This document shows positions 55,801-63,638 of a stretch of DNA of 64,000 nucleotides, piece by piece. A program made the translations under genes and the position numbers. Below the pieces are notes generated by a model. That model had not been told where the DNA came from, did not search any database, and saw nothing but the letters and a program-made list of their open reading frames with translations. Every line of letters begins with the position of its first letter. Within the stretch, counting starts at the first letter, position 1. Source of the DNA: Hydrocarboniclastica marina (lineage in GTDB: Bacteria > Pseudomonadota > Gammaproteobacteria > Pseudomonadales > Oleiphilaceae); assembly GCF_004851605.1 (NCBI RefSeq), contig NZ_CP031093.1:2232001-2296000 (forward strand), in the 5' to 3' direction.

Positions 55801-56996
55801 GCCCAGGCTCCTATTTTTCGGCCGATACGCTCCCAGAGGGATCTCCATGACTTCCCACTCTCGGGAATAAACGCTGGCCGGTAGTACGGCCATGAAGAGC
55901 AATGTTCCTGCGCTTTACCCAGCTCGACATCGTAAGCGGCAGCGATCCTGTCGAACGAAAATTTGCTTCTACCTACGCCCACAGCTGATTCCGAGTATTT
56001 CTGCCATTTCGCCTCATCATCAGCAGTTTGCACGATCCATTGGGCTAGTTGATCCGCCTTACCCCAGTCGACGACGTAGCCGTTTTGTTCATGAAAAAGA
56101 AAGTCCGAGATTACCTCCCCACAGTCATACGCCGCTACTGGTAGCCCTACAGACAACGCTTCAGCCGCCCCGTAGCAAAACCCTTCATAAGAGGACGTCA
56201 GAATCCCCATCTGCGCGTTTGCCAGCTCGTGCTGTAACTCACTCCATGGCATGCTCTCGACAAAGGAAATGCGGCTGCCCAAGCCCGACCGCTCAACTGA
56301 AGCCTGGTAGCTTTTTTTGTCAGCACCGTCCCCGACCAGTTTGAAGTGCACATTTTCTGCTCGGCTCACCACTTCACGCGCAACTTTGAGTATCTCGGAA
56401 CAGTGCTTCTGCTCCTCTTGAAGGCGGCCATGGTAGACCACCGTAAAGGGGCTTCTCGTGTAGTTGGCCCGGAAGTCCCCGTCGAGGCTCACGTAATGAG
56501 GTATGTAAGCAACCCGAGAACTGTTCCTGGGGTTAAGCCGCCTTTGCAGGACCTGACGGGTTTTCTCTGAAGCGCAGACGAACACAGAGATGAGCTGCTG
56601 ATAGCGTAGCAGGCTTTCGTAATAGCTCTCGTGGTCGTTGTGGCAGACTCCGACCACAACGAGGGGCTGGTGACGTGAACTGATCGCGGCTGCAGCGTAA
56701 GAAATCTTGCGATAGTTAGGCACGAAGACGCCAATACTATTGCCGGTCAGGTAACCCGCTATTGCATCAATCTCCTCGTCAGGCGCAGCCTCCGGTGATA
56801 GAAGAAACGAATGGTCGGAGTGCTCAAGTAGTAGCTTGAGTAACTCACGCTCCTGGTCATTTTTCGGCTCGTGAGATACAAGGTGAGTCTGATAGCCCAG
56901 ATTTTTGAAAAGCTTCAGGCTACGCACTGAGTAACTCCAAACGCCACCACGGGAGTTACAGTCACAGTACACGCTGATTTTCTGTCTCGCCGTCAT
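55797..56996 (-). CDS. Glycosyltransferase family 4
   Basis: A 399-residue GT-B retaining enzyme. It starts with GGVWSYSVRSLKLFKNLGY. The C-terminal donor domain shows VVYHGRLQEEQKHC, LVGDGADKKSYQ and the EX7E motif in SSYEGFCYGAAEALSVGLPV. It overlaps both neighbours by 4 nt. Likely makes an alpha linkage in the repeat unit. N-terminal GG and basic residues would face the membrane-bound acceptor. Confidence 0.9.
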   Translation of the reverse strand: MTARQKISVYCDCNSRGGVWSYSVRSLKLFKNLGYQTHLVSHEPKNDQERELLKLLLEHSDHSFLLSPEAAPDEEIDAIAGYLTGNSIGVFVPNYRKISYAAAAISSRHQPLVVVGVCHNDHESYYESLLRYQQLISVFVCASEKTRQVLQRRLNPRNSSRVAYIPHYVSLDGDFRANYTRSPFTVVYHGRLQEEQKHCSEILKVAREVVSRAENVHFKLVGDGADKKSYQASVERSGLGSRISFVESMPWSELQHELANAQMGILTSSYEGFCYGAAEALSVGLPVAAYDCGEVISDFLFHEQNGYVVDWGKADQLAQWIVQTADDEAKWQKYSESAVGVGRSKFSFDRIAAAYDVELGKAQEHCSSWPYYRPAFIPESGKSWRSLWERIGRKIGAWA

Positions 56997-58033
56997 ACTG
57001 CCAACCCACTGGTTTTCTGCCGATCCGAGCGCTGCATTCTCGCGGCTTTTCGCCGAGCTACGGCATCTTTTGCACGGTAAAGTGCCCGATGAAATCCTGA
57101 ACGGACGACCATCAACGAAACCAGCTCTTCTTCATCTGTTGCTAAATGCTTTTTATAATCTGTTTTTTTTCCGCTACCCGCCAGTAGGTCAAAGCGCTCA
57201 ACTGTTTCGTCTGCAAAGGCCTGCTCCAGGCAAAACCCGAGATGAAGCACCCCCAACGCGACCTTTTTGTGAAAGTTCTCTACGTAACCCGACTGCAGGT
57301 TGTAACTGCAGCTCTGGTAAACCACGTTATACACAACCGATGTGGGGATTCCTTCTACCGTTAGCACGGACAGATCCGGCCTCCCGCCTTCCTCGTCTAC
57401 TGCCTGCAAAAATGCTTTATGGAACTTCAGACTGGTAGCATTGAAACAGGGCGCCCCCCAGCGCTGCTCATGAAAACCATTCAGTAGCTCGAAAAACCTG
57501 TCAGTTTGGCCCGGCCAATAATTTTCGAGCGCTACACGTCCGAGCTGAGCGAGCACCTTTCGTCGGTTAAAAAGCTTGAGGCGCGTGCCGCTGCCCAGCG
57601 TGGCGAGGTACTCTTCAAAAGACTTCGACGTCTGCACTGAATATGCTTTGTCTCGGTGTACTTCCCGAAGGCTCCAGCCATTGCTCGCCGCCCACGAGCC
57701 AATCGCCGAGGTCTCCGAAGACGCCGCATGCACATCACGAAACACAGCCTCGGTCCAACGGAATGCTGCCATGTCATCCAACCGAGCTCTAGCCGCCTTG
57801 GCGTCTCCAGAGGATGAGAGACAATTGTACTCGGTCCGGGGGGTAGATAGTCTGCGATAGTTCGTGCCCACAAACTGAAGACACTGTACGGGAATGAGCG
57901 ACCGTATGCGGTACCGGTCTATATAGATACCCGATCTCTGATTAAGCGGGGGATCAATAAGCGCAAAGCCATGATGCTCGCCCCACTCCTTCCACCACGC
58001 AGATTGCCAGGCTAGCGATTGAAAAACGCTCAT
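56993..58033 (-). CDS. GNAT/FemAB-like acyltransferase (CelD/BcsL type)
   Basis: A 346-residue protein of the double-GNAT Acetyltransf_6 type. The C-terminal module has RLKLFNRRKVLAQLGRVALE, FHEQRWGAPCFNATSLKFHK, GIPTSVVYNVVYQSCSYNLQ and KKVALGVLHLGFCLEQAF, ending with FDLLAGSGKKTDYKKHLA. Proteins of this kind sit in many exopolysaccharide and PEP-CTERM loci and may acylate the sugar or attach amino acids. It is first in the minus-strand trio and overlaps the GT4 gene by 4 nt. Confidence 0.8.
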   Translation of the reverse strand: MSVFQSLAWQSAWWKEWGEHHGFALIDPPLNQRSGIYIDRYRIRSLIPVQCLQFVGTNYRRLSTPRTEYNCLSSSGDAKAARARLDDMAAFRWTEAVFRDVHAASSETSAIGSWAASNGWSLREVHRDKAYSVQTSKSFEEYLATLGSGTRLKLFNRRKVLAQLGRVALENYWPGQTDRFFELLNGFHEQRWGAPCFNATSLKFHKAFLQAVDEEGGRPDLSVLTVEGIPTSVVYNVVYQSCSYNLQSGYVENFHKKVALGVLHLGFCLEQAFADETVERFDLLAGSGKKTDYKKHLATDEEELVSLMVVRSGFHRALYRAKDAVARRKAARMQRSDRQKTSGLAV

Positions 58034-58471
58034 ACAGACCTTTTCGACAAGGGAAGCAGTGGCACTATCTTATCCCCATCTGAAACGCAGAGGCTCATAA
58101 TCTGGAAATCACCGTCGTGTTCAGTTTGAGCGGATGCTACCAGAATAATCCAGCAGCGTTGCAAACGTTGCGAGAGTGACATGGGCTCAAGCTAAAAGAT
58201 TACGTTTTTATAACGGTTGGGGGAACGGGCCATCGCCATCGTTCAAGGCTGCAGTTCGTTCATGTTTATCAGCAAGATGCTTGAGACACGGCAGAAACGT
58301 TGTAGCCAGCCCTTCATGGTACCAGCTGCAGCTGATAGGGCCGACGTCAGCAGTTGAAGTTACGCTTCGGTAGTGGCCCACCACAGGTATTCGGGTACGA
58401 TACAGAGCTAATTCAACAGCTCACTCTCTTCGCAGCCTTAGCGGGGCCTGCGGCAACCGGTAAGGACAGTT
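58034..58471. other. Divergent gap without gene
   Basis: About 440 bp between the acyltransferase start and the lipoprotein gene. A 65-codon frame (58176-58373 plus) has no ribosome site or motif. No promoter pair or sigma-54 element was convincing. It probably carries the two divergent promoters. Confidence 0.35.
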
Positions 58472-59587
58472 ATGCCTTCCATACAGAAACACCAGAACCC
58501 TTTTTCGCATAAGACTCGGTGGCAGTTGAATTCGTCCCGTTTGGCAGGCTTTCCCGCTTACGTTGTGAAGCTTGCTTTTACCGCAAGCATAATCTCGGCA
58601 ACAGTTCCCGGCTGTGCAACGTTTGCCAGTCCACAGAACTTACCCGAAATCAGTGGAGTTGAAAGAGTGGGTGGTCCGCACGAAGAATTCCTGATTCGCG
58701 GCTCTAAGTTTTCCGCTGCGGACCACGAATGGATCGTAAAAGATTCTGGAGCCGAAATTTATCTCTACGAGAACGGGGAGATTGGCTCGGTCTCACCCGA
58801 CAAGCTTTGGGAAAAGGGCGGATCACCCTGGGCGAAACCCCTCGAGCGCGTCCAGGATGAAGTTGGGCGACAGGCGGATTATCAAGCTAAAGGTAAGAGC
58901 TTCAACAGTTTTCTCAAGCCCCTGGACGACAAGGGCAGCACACAGCTCTTCGTATCGTGGCAGTTAAAGCTATCAGAGAGCCCCGGGCACTCCAAAGGCT
59001 CAAATAAATTCATACGCGTCTGGGACGACACCAGCGGAAAGGGAACACGCGTTTCGTGGACGCAGATGCATTTAACGTATAGCGGCAGTAAAAAACCCTC
59101 CTGGGGAGGCTGGCCTGGCAAAAAAGACGAATGGAACCAGATGAGTTTGTGGGTCGATGGAAACAAAGGTGCCATTCAAGCTCGGGTGAACGATACGCTC
59201 TCTCACGATATTCATGATTTCATAAAGGCCGATACCCCAGAAGGCTTGAACGTAGCACTGCTTGGTTTCGATCCAAACCGCAGCACCCCATATAAGGATA
59301 TGAAAGTCGAGATTGACGAGCTGTACGTGTCTTCGACCCCAGCGCGGGTGGTGATTTCGGATGAATCAACCTGGGCCCAGGCTCAAAACCGTCAATCAAT
59401 CCAGATCCCTATCCTGTGGCGCGAGAGCGGTATCCGGTTTGTGTATCAGCCCGCCGAATACCTTGAAGATAAGCGTTTCCTCTACGTCGTAAACAAGCAC
59501 GGCGAAGCCAACCGAAACGGCTTTCCTTTTGACGGCGAAGTTAATTCTGGCGCTGAGCCTGAGTCCAAAAAACGTACACCTGGTTGA
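58472..59587 (+). CDS. Putative lipoprotein with jelly-roll polysaccharide-binding/lyase-like domain
   Basis: A 371-residue protein. About 30 basic residues precede a hydrophobic segment ending TVPGC, a likely lipobox (Cys about 48). The body resembles a concanavalin-type jelly-roll: LFVSWQLKLSESPGHSKGSN, then KFIRVWDDTSG, WNQMSLWVDGNKGAIQARVN and VEIDELYVSSTPAR near the end of the fold. Polysaccharide lyases of the heparinase/alginate-lyase jelly-roll type show a similar order, but I cannot point to a catalytic His/Tyr/Arg set with certainty. AAGGA lies 5 nt before the ATG. It could trim, bind or anchor the exopolysaccharide at the cell surface. The next gene starts after 56 bp. Confidence 0.6.
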   Translation: MPSIQKHQNPFSHKTRWQLNSSRLAGFPAYVVKLAFTASIISATVPGCATFASPQNLPEISGVERVGGPHEEFLIRGSKFSAADHEWIVKDSGAEIYLYENGEIGSVSPDKLWEKGGSPWAKPLERVQDEVGRQADYQAKGKSFNSFLKPLDDKGSTQLFVSWQLKLSESPGHSKGSNKFIRVWDDTSGKGTRVSWTQMHLTYSGSKKPSWGGWPGKKDEWNQMSLWVDGNKGAIQARVNDTLSHDIHDFIKADTPEGLNVALLGFDPNRSTPYKDMKVEIDELYVSSTPARVVISDESTWAQAQNRQSIQIPILWRESGIRFVYQPAEYLEDKRFLYVVNKHGEANRNGFPFDGEVNSGAEPESKKRTPG

Positions 59588-59643
59588 GGTGCGTCAGGCC
59601 CCTGATCCGTTAATCCACCGAACCCTATCATTGGAGCTAATTA

Positions 59644-60843
59644 GTGCGCTGTATCCTGGTTTACAAAGAGGATTACCCGTGGGACGTCAGGGTAGAAAAG
59701 ATTGCAAAGAGTCTTGGCGAGGCTGGTCACGATGTAACCATCCTTTGTAGCAACCTCGGGCGGAAAGACAAACATGAGCAATGCGAACATTTTGACATCC
59801 GCCGCCTACCAAGCTTTAAAGGCCTACCGGACGCGTTGGTAAAATGGCTCCATATGCCGTTCTGGTTCAATCCTGTCTGGCTGTGGGCGATTTTCTCGAT
59901 TACTGCGGGTCAGAAAGGGGTGATCATTGTTCGTGACCTTCCTCTTATCAAAGCGGGGATCTGGATCGGGAAGATGCGTCGCTGGAAAGTTATTCTAGAT
60001 ATGGCGGAATGCTACCCGGAGATGTATGCCTCGATGGCACAGTTCGGCAATGACTCTCTCAAGACCAGGCTCACAAACAGGCTACTCAAGAGCCCCTCAG
60101 TGGCAGCTCGCTATGAGAAAAAAACCGTACCCCAACTAGACCACACGCTGGTGATGATTGAGGAGTCACGGGATCGGCTTTTGCGGCTAGGAACGGCGCC
60201 TGAAAGAGTCACTATAGTAAGCAATACCCCTCCCCTCGACAAATTTGGTCATAAAACTGTAAAGCACGAGTCTAACGATATTCGCTTGGTATACGTCGGG
60301 TTCCTTACCCGTATTCGAGGCCTGGACATACTTATAAGGGGTATTCGCAAATTCATCGACCGAAACGAGTCGAACTCTAAAATTCGGTTCGACATCGTTG
60401 GCAAGGGCGCTGCCAAACCAGCGCTCCAGTCGCTCGTATCCGAGTTGGGCCTTGAGGAAAACGTGATAATCCATGGCTGGCTGGATCAAACAGACGTGGA
60501 AGAGCTTATGGACCAGGCCAATGTCGGCGCCCTCACCTACCGCGTATGTGGGCACTGGAATCACACCATCCCCAATAAGATATTCGACTATATGCTGGCC
60601 GGGCTACCTGTGCTTGCAACCGAAGTTGTGCCGATAGCACGGATCATCCGGGAGAGTGACTGCGGAGTCGTCTGCCGAGATCAGAACGTTGATGATGTCG
60701 CAGCGAATTTGTTGCAGCTAAGGGACCCTGATCTTCGCCAAAAGCTTGGGCAGAACGGGAATCGAAGCATTCAAGAAACATACAATTGGGAAAACGACGA
60801 GGCAAAGCTCAGAGAAGTGATCGACCAACTCGACCTCGCCTGA
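59644..60843 (+). CDS. Glycosyltransferase family 4
   Basis: A 399-residue GT-B enzyme starting at GTG 59644 with GGAGC upstream. The N-terminal part has YPWDVRVEKIAKSLGEAGHD, the usual GT4 opening. The donor domain has RLVYVGFLTRIRGLDILIRG, FDIVGKGAAKPALQSLV and NHTIPNKIFDYMLAGLPVLA. In that last motif, the place of the first Glu of EX7E is taken by other residues and the second is Asp, so the motif is a variant. Follows the jelly-roll lipoprotein; the PEP-CTERM gene lies 343 bp further. Confidence 0.88.
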   Translation: MRCILVYKEDYPWDVRVEKIAKSLGEAGHDVTILCSNLGRKDKHEQCEHFDIRRLPSFKGLPDALVKWLHMPFWFNPVWLWAIFSITAGQKGVIIVRDLPLIKAGIWIGKMRRWKVILDMAECYPEMYASMAQFGNDSLKTRLTNRLLKSPSVAARYEKKTVPQLDHTLVMIEESRDRLLRLGTAPERVTIVSNTPPLDKFGHKTVKHESNDIRLVYVGFLTRIRGLDILIRGIRKFIDRNESNSKIRFDIVGKGAAKPALQSLVSELGLEENVIIHGWLDQTDVEELMDQANVGALTYRVCGHWNHTIPNKIFDYMLAGLPVLATEVVPIARIIRESDCGVVCRDQNVDDVAANLLQLRDPDLRQKLGQNGNRSIQETYNWENDEAKLREVIDQLDLA

Positions 60844-61091
60844 ACCTTTTCCCGATTTAACAATCTTTCTTCCGTCGTCGGTTCGCCCAGAACTCCGTTG
60901 TTGCTGAACCTCGGTTCATCGCCCCTTGTTTTTGCGCCACTTTCTTACTAAGTGAAAGGATCAACGGCCAATGCTGACTCATTTCGACGTTAGCCTGACA
61001 GACCAGTCGTCGTCGAATTATTTTACATTTCAGTAAACTCGTCTTAATGACCTATATTTCATCTTTATGTTTTTTAATGCATTTCATACTT

Positions 61092-61108
61092 TGGCTCAAT
61101 ATGTGCTT
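61092..61108 (+). promoter_or_regulatory. Sigma-54 (-24/-12) promoter of the PEP-CTERM gene
   Basis: TTGGCTCAATATGTGCT has the invariant GG (61094-61095) and GC (61106-61107) exactly 10 bp apart and TTGGC around -24, so it fits TGGC-N8-GC. The start of transcription is expected near 61119, with a 68-nt leader before the ATG. PrsR, an NtrC-type activator in this window, is the natural activator. The upstream gap (60844-61090) is AT-rich and could bind it, but no clear inverted site was picked out. Confidence 0.7.
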
Positions 61109-61186
61109 TATGCATATTTGCGATGAGATCTAGCTTGTTCTGATCCATACGGACCTTGGACCCACATTTCACGGAGCCTTTTGCTC

Positions 61187-62005
61187 ATGAAAACCTTTAA
61201 AAAACTGCTTGTTACTGCAACAGCTACGCTTCCTCTTCTCGCGGGCGCCCAACTGGCCCACGCCGCCAAGATCACCAACTGGGGCTATAACATTGATAAC
61301 AGCTTCGAGAACGTCGCTGAGAATGTTGGATCCGCTGGTGGCTCCGTAGTAGGCGAAGGCACCGCGCAACTGATCTGGGGCAATGGCCCACAGAGCTCAG
61401 TTTCCATCACTGGAAACCTCAACAGTGCAAGCGGTTTATTTACCGATGGCGCTTCAGTCGCTGGTGGCACCTTCATCCACCAGAACAACAAGATTGGTGT
61501 AGATGATACTGCACTCGCAAGCTTCGACCTGACAAGCTCGCTGACGCTGACACCCTTCGAGCCTGTTCCTGGAGCAGCTTTTGATCTGCCAACGATCACC
61601 TTCGCCAGCTTCTTCACGGAAACGCCTAACCAGGGCGGTTGTGATGTAGACTCTGACTCAACCTGCGATGATATCTTCTCGTTGAATGACGATTCTTTTG
61701 GCTTCGTGAACGACGAAGGCAACTTCGTATTCCAGGCGCCGAGCTTCATCATTGATGACTACAGCTATACGGTTCTTCTGGAAGTAGACGGGCTCGGTGT
61801 TCTGACAAACAACCAGTGTGCCCTGGCTGGCGCACCTGTCGGCTGTATCGGCTTCACCACGCTTGAAAACTCTAAGAATGATTTCTTTAGCAATGTGTCG
61901 ATCACTTCCCAAGTGATTCCTGTACCTGAGCCTGGCTCAGTTGCCCTGCTCGGACTGGGCCTGTTAGGGCTCGGACTTGCTCGTCGACGCACGACCAAAG
62001 CCTGA
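61187..62005 (+). CDS. THxN-family PEP-CTERM surface protein
   Basis: A 272-residue exported protein. The signal peptide ends near AHA at residue 26. The body resembles the THxN family: Phe-Ile-His-Gln-Asn-Asn at residues 96-101 stands for the THxN site (Thr replaced by Ile), and Cys pairs 152/160 and 211/220 and GCIGFTTLEN match that family as I know it. The C-terminus is a textbook sorting signal: PVPEPGS with PEP at 247-249, a Leu/Gly helix to residue 264 and ARRR at 265-268. The exosortase encoded at 46613 should cut it. Start ATG 61187 has GGAG 10 nt upstream. A sigma-54 promoter precedes it and a hairpin terminator follows. Confidence 0.92.
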   Translation: MKTFKKLLVTATATLPLLAGAQLAHAAKITNWGYNIDNSFENVAENVGSAGGSVVGEGTAQLIWGNGPQSSVSITGNLNSASGLFTDGASVAGGTFIHQNNKIGVDDTALASFDLTSSLTLTPFEPVPGAAFDLPTITFASFFTETPNQGGCDVDSDSTCDDIFSLNDDSFGFVNDEGNFVFQAPSFIIDDYSYTVLLEVDGLGVLTNNQCALAGAPVGCIGFTTLENSKNDFFSNVSITSQVIPVPEPGSVALLGLGLLGLGLARRRTTKA

Positions 62006-62361
62006 TCACTCCGGCTAACGCAAACATCGGGGGCTCGTGTAGCCCCCGATGCGTTTCGAACCTCCGCCCGACTTCATCCAAATCTGACCACCTGCACTAG
62101 ATTGGTTACCCTTTCACTGCCATTGGCCCCAGCCCAAGTATCGACCGCATGAAACTCTAGGCCTTGAGTCATTAGTGCCTTTTAATGCTTAAGACAAAGG
62201 TGCCAGACTTTCGGGGTCCAGCGACAAGCGCGACAGTGCTATACTCGACCTGACTTTTCAATTGATTGCCGGCGCGAGAACAATTCACAGGCTCGCCCGT
62301 ATCTGTAAAACAGTTATCTGACTGCTGTTTATCCACAAAATTTACTTGAGCTTGTTCAGTA
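62006..62361. other. Gap after the PEP-CTERM gene
   Basis: About 356 bp with the terminator hairpin at 62025 and no credible gene; a minus-strand frame (62172-62411) lacks a ribosome site. The stretch 62300-62361 is AT-rich and may carry a promoter for the next GT4 gene. Confidence 0.4.
62025..62051 (+). terminator. Hairpin terminator after the PEP-CTERM gene
   Basis: An 11-bp perfect stem (CATCGGGGGCT / AGCCCCCGATG) with a 5-nt loop, 20 bp after the stop. The T-tract that follows is short (GCGTTTCG), so it may attenuate rather than fully stop transcription, or protect the 3' end of the mRNA. Confidence 0.7.
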
Positions 62362-63537
62362 ATGGTTAAAGTGCTTCTAACCGCAAGGCAGCCTGGAGGC
62401 GGGATCCGCACCTTCTTCAGGTATGTTTATGGCCATCCGTGTTTCTCAGATGTCCACTTAACGCTCGTTGCACCTGACCCCAAACTGGAGCAGTTTCTTG
62501 GATCTTTTATTTCGCCCCAGAATTTCACGTTTCATGTGGTTAAACCAAGCAACAGGGCGGTTTACCGCAAAACCAGAGAATTGCTTGCTGAGAATTCCTA
62601 CGACCTTCTCCACTCCCATGGTTTTACAGCTGGGGCAATGAGCGAACTCGCTCGCTTTGGCAAGAACGTTCCCCACCTGATGACTGCCCATGACGTTTTC
62701 CGATCCGAACAGTTTTCAGGCTTTAAAGGCCGCGTTAAAAAGTTGCTGCTGAGTGCGACCTTCAGTCGTATGGACGTGATCCATGCCGTGACAGAAGACG
62801 CTCGTTTGAACCTACTCGAGCATATGAGTTTGGTTAGGTCGCGTCGCGTTCACACGATCGTGCATGGGGTGGACACCAACTTCTTTAGTGGGGGTCGGGA
62901 CCAGAACCTTCGATTGGAACTCGGGACTGACCCCGGACGAAAGCTGATCGGATTCTTTGGACGTTTTATGGCTCAAAAGGGTTTTCGAACTCTAGTCGAC
63001 GCCATCGCTCTTCTCCGGGACGAAGGGCGAGTTAATGATCTACCTCTGGTGCTGACATTCGGATGGGGCGGGTTTATTCGAGAGGATTACGCGTACCTGA
63101 AAGATAAAGGCCTTGAAGACTATTTCCGGCAGATGCCGGCCACTGACCAGATGCCGGATATGCTGAAGAGTGTCGACATGGTTGTAATGCCTTCACGCTG
63201 GGAGGCGTGTGGTCTACTGGCGATGGAAGCGCTGGCCACCGGCACACCGATCATCGGCTCTGATTGCATCGGCTTGCGGGAAGTTCTGAAAGACACGCCG
63301 GCCCGCTCAGTGCCATCTTCAGACCCGAAAGCACTAGCCAGCGAAATCGAATCAGAAATTCGCTTTCCCTCAAAGCAAGACGTGGAAGCGTATCAGCCAA
63401 CAGCCGTTTCCAGATTCGACGTATCCAAAGCCGCGACTGCTCTCCGGGACTTATATTCGTCTATTTTGGCCGACCGCCAAAAACAGCGCGGGCTGCACAA
63501 CCACAGCGACGTTGCGAGCAGTACAGACCAAAGATGA
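62362..63537 (+). CDS. Glycosyltransferase family 4
   Basis: A 391-residue GT-B enzyme. PGGGIRTFFRYVYGHP forms the N-terminal loop, DLLHSHGFTAGAMSELA and PHLMTAHDVF follow. The donor domain has IGFFGRFMAQKGFRTLVDAI and the EX7E motif in SRWEACGLLAMEALATGTPI. Its stop overlaps a small frame at 63534 in ATGA. The ribosome site is weak. Probably adds a sugar of the repeat unit, in one transcript with the polymerase-like gene that follows. Confidence 0.9.
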   Translation: MVKVLLTARQPGGGIRTFFRYVYGHPCFSDVHLTLVAPDPKLEQFLGSFISPQNFTFHVVKPSNRAVYRKTRELLAENSYDLLHSHGFTAGAMSELARFGKNVPHLMTAHDVFRSEQFSGFKGRVKKLLLSATFSRMDVIHAVTEDARLNLLEHMSLVRSRRVHTIVHGVDTNFFSGGRDQNLRLELGTDPGRKLIGFFGRFMAQKGFRTLVDAIALLRDEGRVNDLPLVLTFGWGGFIREDYAYLKDKGLEDYFRQMPATDQMPDMLKSVDMVVMPSRWEACGLLAMEALATGTPIIGSDCIGLREVLKDTPARSVPSSDPKALASEIESEIRFPSKQDVEAYQPTAVSRFDVSKAATALRDLYSSILADRQKQRGLHNHSDVASSTDQR

Positions 63538-63638
63538 CCATCAGTAAGCCAGGCTGGGGCTTTCTGAAACTATCGCGTAAGAAGGCTAAAGTGGTGAACG
63601 TCGATAAAATCGGCTGTGTTTTAAGGAGTAGACTTTGA
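63534..63638 (+). CDS. 34-codon frame coupled to both neighbours
   Basis: The frame begins in ATGA with the GT4 stop and ends in TTGA with the TTG start of the next gene, so both junctions overlap by 4 nt. The peptide (MTISKPGWGFLKLSRKKAKV and 14 more residues) is basic, with no membrane helix and no motif I know. The two exact overlaps favour translation; it may be a small protein or just a coupling leader for the next gene. Chance cannot be excluded at this size. Confidence 0.35.
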   Translation: MTISKPGWGFLKLSRKKAKVVNVDKIGCVLRSRL

